Positions 61,793 to 64,000 of a stretch of 64,000 nt of DNA are shown one piece after another. Source of the DNA: Tigriopus japonicus. Taxonomy: Eukaryota; Arthropoda; Copepoda; Harpacticoida; Harpacticidae. The notes under the pieces were generated by a model, which was not told where the DNA came from, did no database searches, and saw nothing but the letters and a program-made list of their open reading frames with translations. Numbering within the stretch: the stretch's first letter is position 1; every line of letters begins with the position of its first letter. Made by a program: the position numbers and the translations under genes. Location: positions 6,366,454 through 6,430,453 of the forward strand of contig CM021320.1 of assembly GCA_010645155.1 (NCBI GenBank). The letters are read 5' to 3'.

Positions 61793-64000
61793 GTAAATGA
61801 CAACGAGCCTCAATAGGAAAGTGATTAAGTCTTGGAGTGAAAGCACCCCTTAATTGGATTTGAAGGGCCAGTTGATGCAACAAGAGTCCTTATATACTCA
61901 CTAGTGCTCTCAAAATTCAATGCACACGAGAGCGGAAGTTGCAAAGTTTTGGGATTCTGCCAGTGATGTTTACCGCTCTTGTTGGAATTCTACGCCCAAA
62001 CTTGGATAGAATGCGGCTAGGCCAGAGCACACAAGGCTGAGGAGTGAGTGTCTTTGTCTTCAAATTTGGAGTTGCAACTTCAAAAATGACTTGAAATTCC
62101 GTGAGAGTGTCCCCTCCGTGCCACGAAAGAGTTTGTAGTACATTCAAGTGGAACAAGCAGGAACAAGAAGAAGAGGACGCAGATAGTAGGGGAGGTAAAG
62201 CTTTGGAACAAATTGAGCTCGCATTGAATGGAAGTAGTTTTGGGACGTTGTCATTGGAATTGATAGTGGGTTCGAACAAGCACTTGCATGGAATTGATGA
62301 GACCAACACTTATTTGCTTTTAAGAAACTGACGAGGGGTTTCTAACGACCCAAAATTGACCTTCAGTGGTCCAAATTGCTTTCATAGAAAAAGTAAAATA
62401 TGTTTTTAGAGGAAACATATCTTGTTTATTAACCATCGGGAAGTTCATGTTTCAGTTTTAGACTTTTGTCCCACCTAATTTAAATTCTTCATCAAGAAAC
62501 TCATTTGGCAGCTGCAATTAGAAATGGAACAAAAGTTACTGTTTTGTCCGTGTTTTCCTTCTAATTGATCATTCAGGCCCTTGGCAAGTCTTGTCTAGAA
62601 CACCTGGAAGCAAATTGGAGGAATGTTCCACCCGTGTCAGTCCGAGTGTTCTCGGAGCCAAACAGAATAGCTCCATTTACATTCCACACAAGAGTTTTCG
62701 CTCTCAGGGCACCAACCAACCAACCAACAAAGAAAGAAAGAAAGAAAGAAAGAAAGAAACTAACCAACCAACTAGTCTTGTAGTTAAACATGCAAATCAG
62801 CTAATTACAACCGTGCTTATGCAAAGTGAAGCTCATCTGACGTGCACAATACCAAAGGACTGGGGTTTGTTCCCCCTTTTCATTGTCTGTTCCAACAGAG
62901 TGACCCTTTGATGGTCTGGCTTATCTACTGATCCGATCCCAAATGTGTGATATGGAAAGTACTTTGACAGCACAATATTAATGAATTAATCATTGTCCTG
63001 ACTTGAGTGCAGAAATAACAAGTATGGGAACAAAGACAAATTGAGCTCGTTTTTTATTTATTTTGAGGCACCCGGTTAAAAAGGACGTGGAATTGAGGAA
63101 CTTTCTCGCATTGCCGTAAAATAAGTGAGCTCAAGTTAAAGGAGATTCTCGTTCCCCTCCTTCGTTTTATTGCAACATGAAACTCAAAAGTTGTACTTGA
63201 ACTCCTTAACTAGCGTAATCCCGGGAACAATTAAGGACCAAGTATGTACCTTTTTGGTTCCATGCATGACTAGAAAATATCGACAGTATTGTTGCGACTT
63301 CCTCCTCCACAAACCGAGAAGATAAATATTATGTCAAGGAAGCGAAGAATAACTCATCCCCCTCTCTGAGTGTCCCTCTCTCCCTTGTACAGTACATATT
63401 GGGTAGTATCTCGTACTCGATCAAATATTGTAAATGTGAGAGGAACACAGAGGGAACGAGGGATCAAATATCGTGGATCCAAATCCTAGCCTCAGGGAGT
63501 AGACTCGTTCAAGCATAGACTTCTTAGTGCCTCTTGAAGTGGAACAAATCCGTCTTGTGTGCCTGCCTGTGCTTTTTGAAAGACGGCTAACCAGTCCTCA
63601 AAACTGAATTTTATTTTAAGTTGTAAATCATGCGTTGAATAGAGGTGCTAGAATTGAGTAGTGTGCCATTTATTCGTGGATAAAGTTCTCAGTTCGAAGT
63701 TCTATGTAAGTTCCACACATGGACCGAGAGTTGCAAAACCCATTTGGAGAAGGGATCGTCGAGGCCGAGCTAAAGGAAAACTTTTTTTCCATTATCGAGA
63801 ATTGTTGACAAGGAGACCCAGGAACACGAACCAACCAACCATATGGTTACTACAGGAGGGTGCGGCTCCGAGTGTGAGCATGCATTAAGAATGGCCCAAA
63901 TCAGCTGCTTGTGGGGCTGAAACTAGTCCAATTAACGCTTGCCAACATTGATAACCAAGCTTTGGGTTTTTGATAAGAGAGGAAATCTATAGCGTTCTTC
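61793..64000 (+). other. kuz: Start of kuz intron 2, no further exon seen
   Basis: After the donor at 61793 I searched for an exon supplying the next prodomain motif (FxLRxK) and found none. Frames in this stretch have no motifs. It contains the compound microsatellite at 62712-62772. Confidence 0.45.
62712..62772. repeat. (CCAA)n-(GAAA)n-(CCAA)n compound microsatellite
   Basis: CCAACCAACCAAC is followed by seven to eight GAAA units, then CTAACCAACCAAC. The symmetric layout suggests growth of the GAAA run within an older CCAA repeat. Confidence 0.85.

Noticed and set aside
1..64000. CRISPR arrays, bacterial operons, rRNA and tRNA genes
   Set aside because: The window is eukaryotic and I saw no regularly spaced repeats with unique spacers. 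No rRNA was recognised, and no tRNA cloverleaf stood out on reading, though a tRNAscan run would be needed to exclude one.

Overview
The window is eukaryotic nuclear DNA. Genes are split by GT-AG introns, several of them very short (63 and 64 bp in SMYD4). 3' ends carry AATAAA signals, and there are no operons or Shine-Dalgarno sites. The gene set (an arthropod-type Semaphorin-5, SMYD4, iduronate-2-sulfatase, RFC4, Kuzbanian/ADAM10) points to an animal, most likely an arthropod. The compact genes, moderate GC and small introns would suit a copepod-like crustacean, but I cannot fix the species.

Left part, 1-15 kb, is gene-dense. The 5' part of a Semaphorin-5 gene lies on the minus strand (1-3186, running off the left edge). 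Next comes a convergent pair of unrelated-looking multipass membrane protein genes (5589-6539 plus, 6500-7084 minus) whose coding 3' ends overlap by 40 bp. A 0.8-kb foldback repeat (7213-7990) follows. Then SMYD4 (9642-12081, plus, three exons) meets iduronate-2-sulfatase (12123-13763, minus) tail to tail with 41 bp between stop codons. RFC4 (13938-15032, minus) follows in the same orientation as the sulfatase.

The middle, 15-22.5 kb, is gene-free and repeat-rich. It holds a dispersed ~110-bp repeat pair, a fragment of a hAT-like element, a structure of inverted arrays of ~14-bp GTGAC units, and inside one of those arrays a complete 822-bp non-autonomous hAT-like element with an 8-bp target duplication.

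The right part, 22.5-64 kb, at first looks empty. Two exons joined in phase explain it. A signal/anchor exon (23630-23813, donor AAAAG|GTAAGA) and a prodomain exon (61606-61792) together read as the N-terminus of an ADAM10/Kuzbanian metalloprotease, so nearly all of this part is a ~37.8-kb first intron. That intron is strongly enriched for the word GTTCCA/TGGAAC. It also contains a 1.1-kb foldback element (49149-50284), an assembly gap flanked by a 122-bp duplication (46069-46411), microsatellites, and a few exon-like or secreted-peptide-like minus-strand frames that could be nested genes.

The genes do not form one pathway. Semaphorin-5 and Kuzbanian both act in axon guidance and cell-surface signalling, RFC4 is a replication clamp-loader subunit, IDS is a lysosomal sulfatase and SMYD4 is a TPR/SET/MYND protein. 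Their clustering looks incidental. All calls rest on reading the sequence and on remembered family features; no database search was run.
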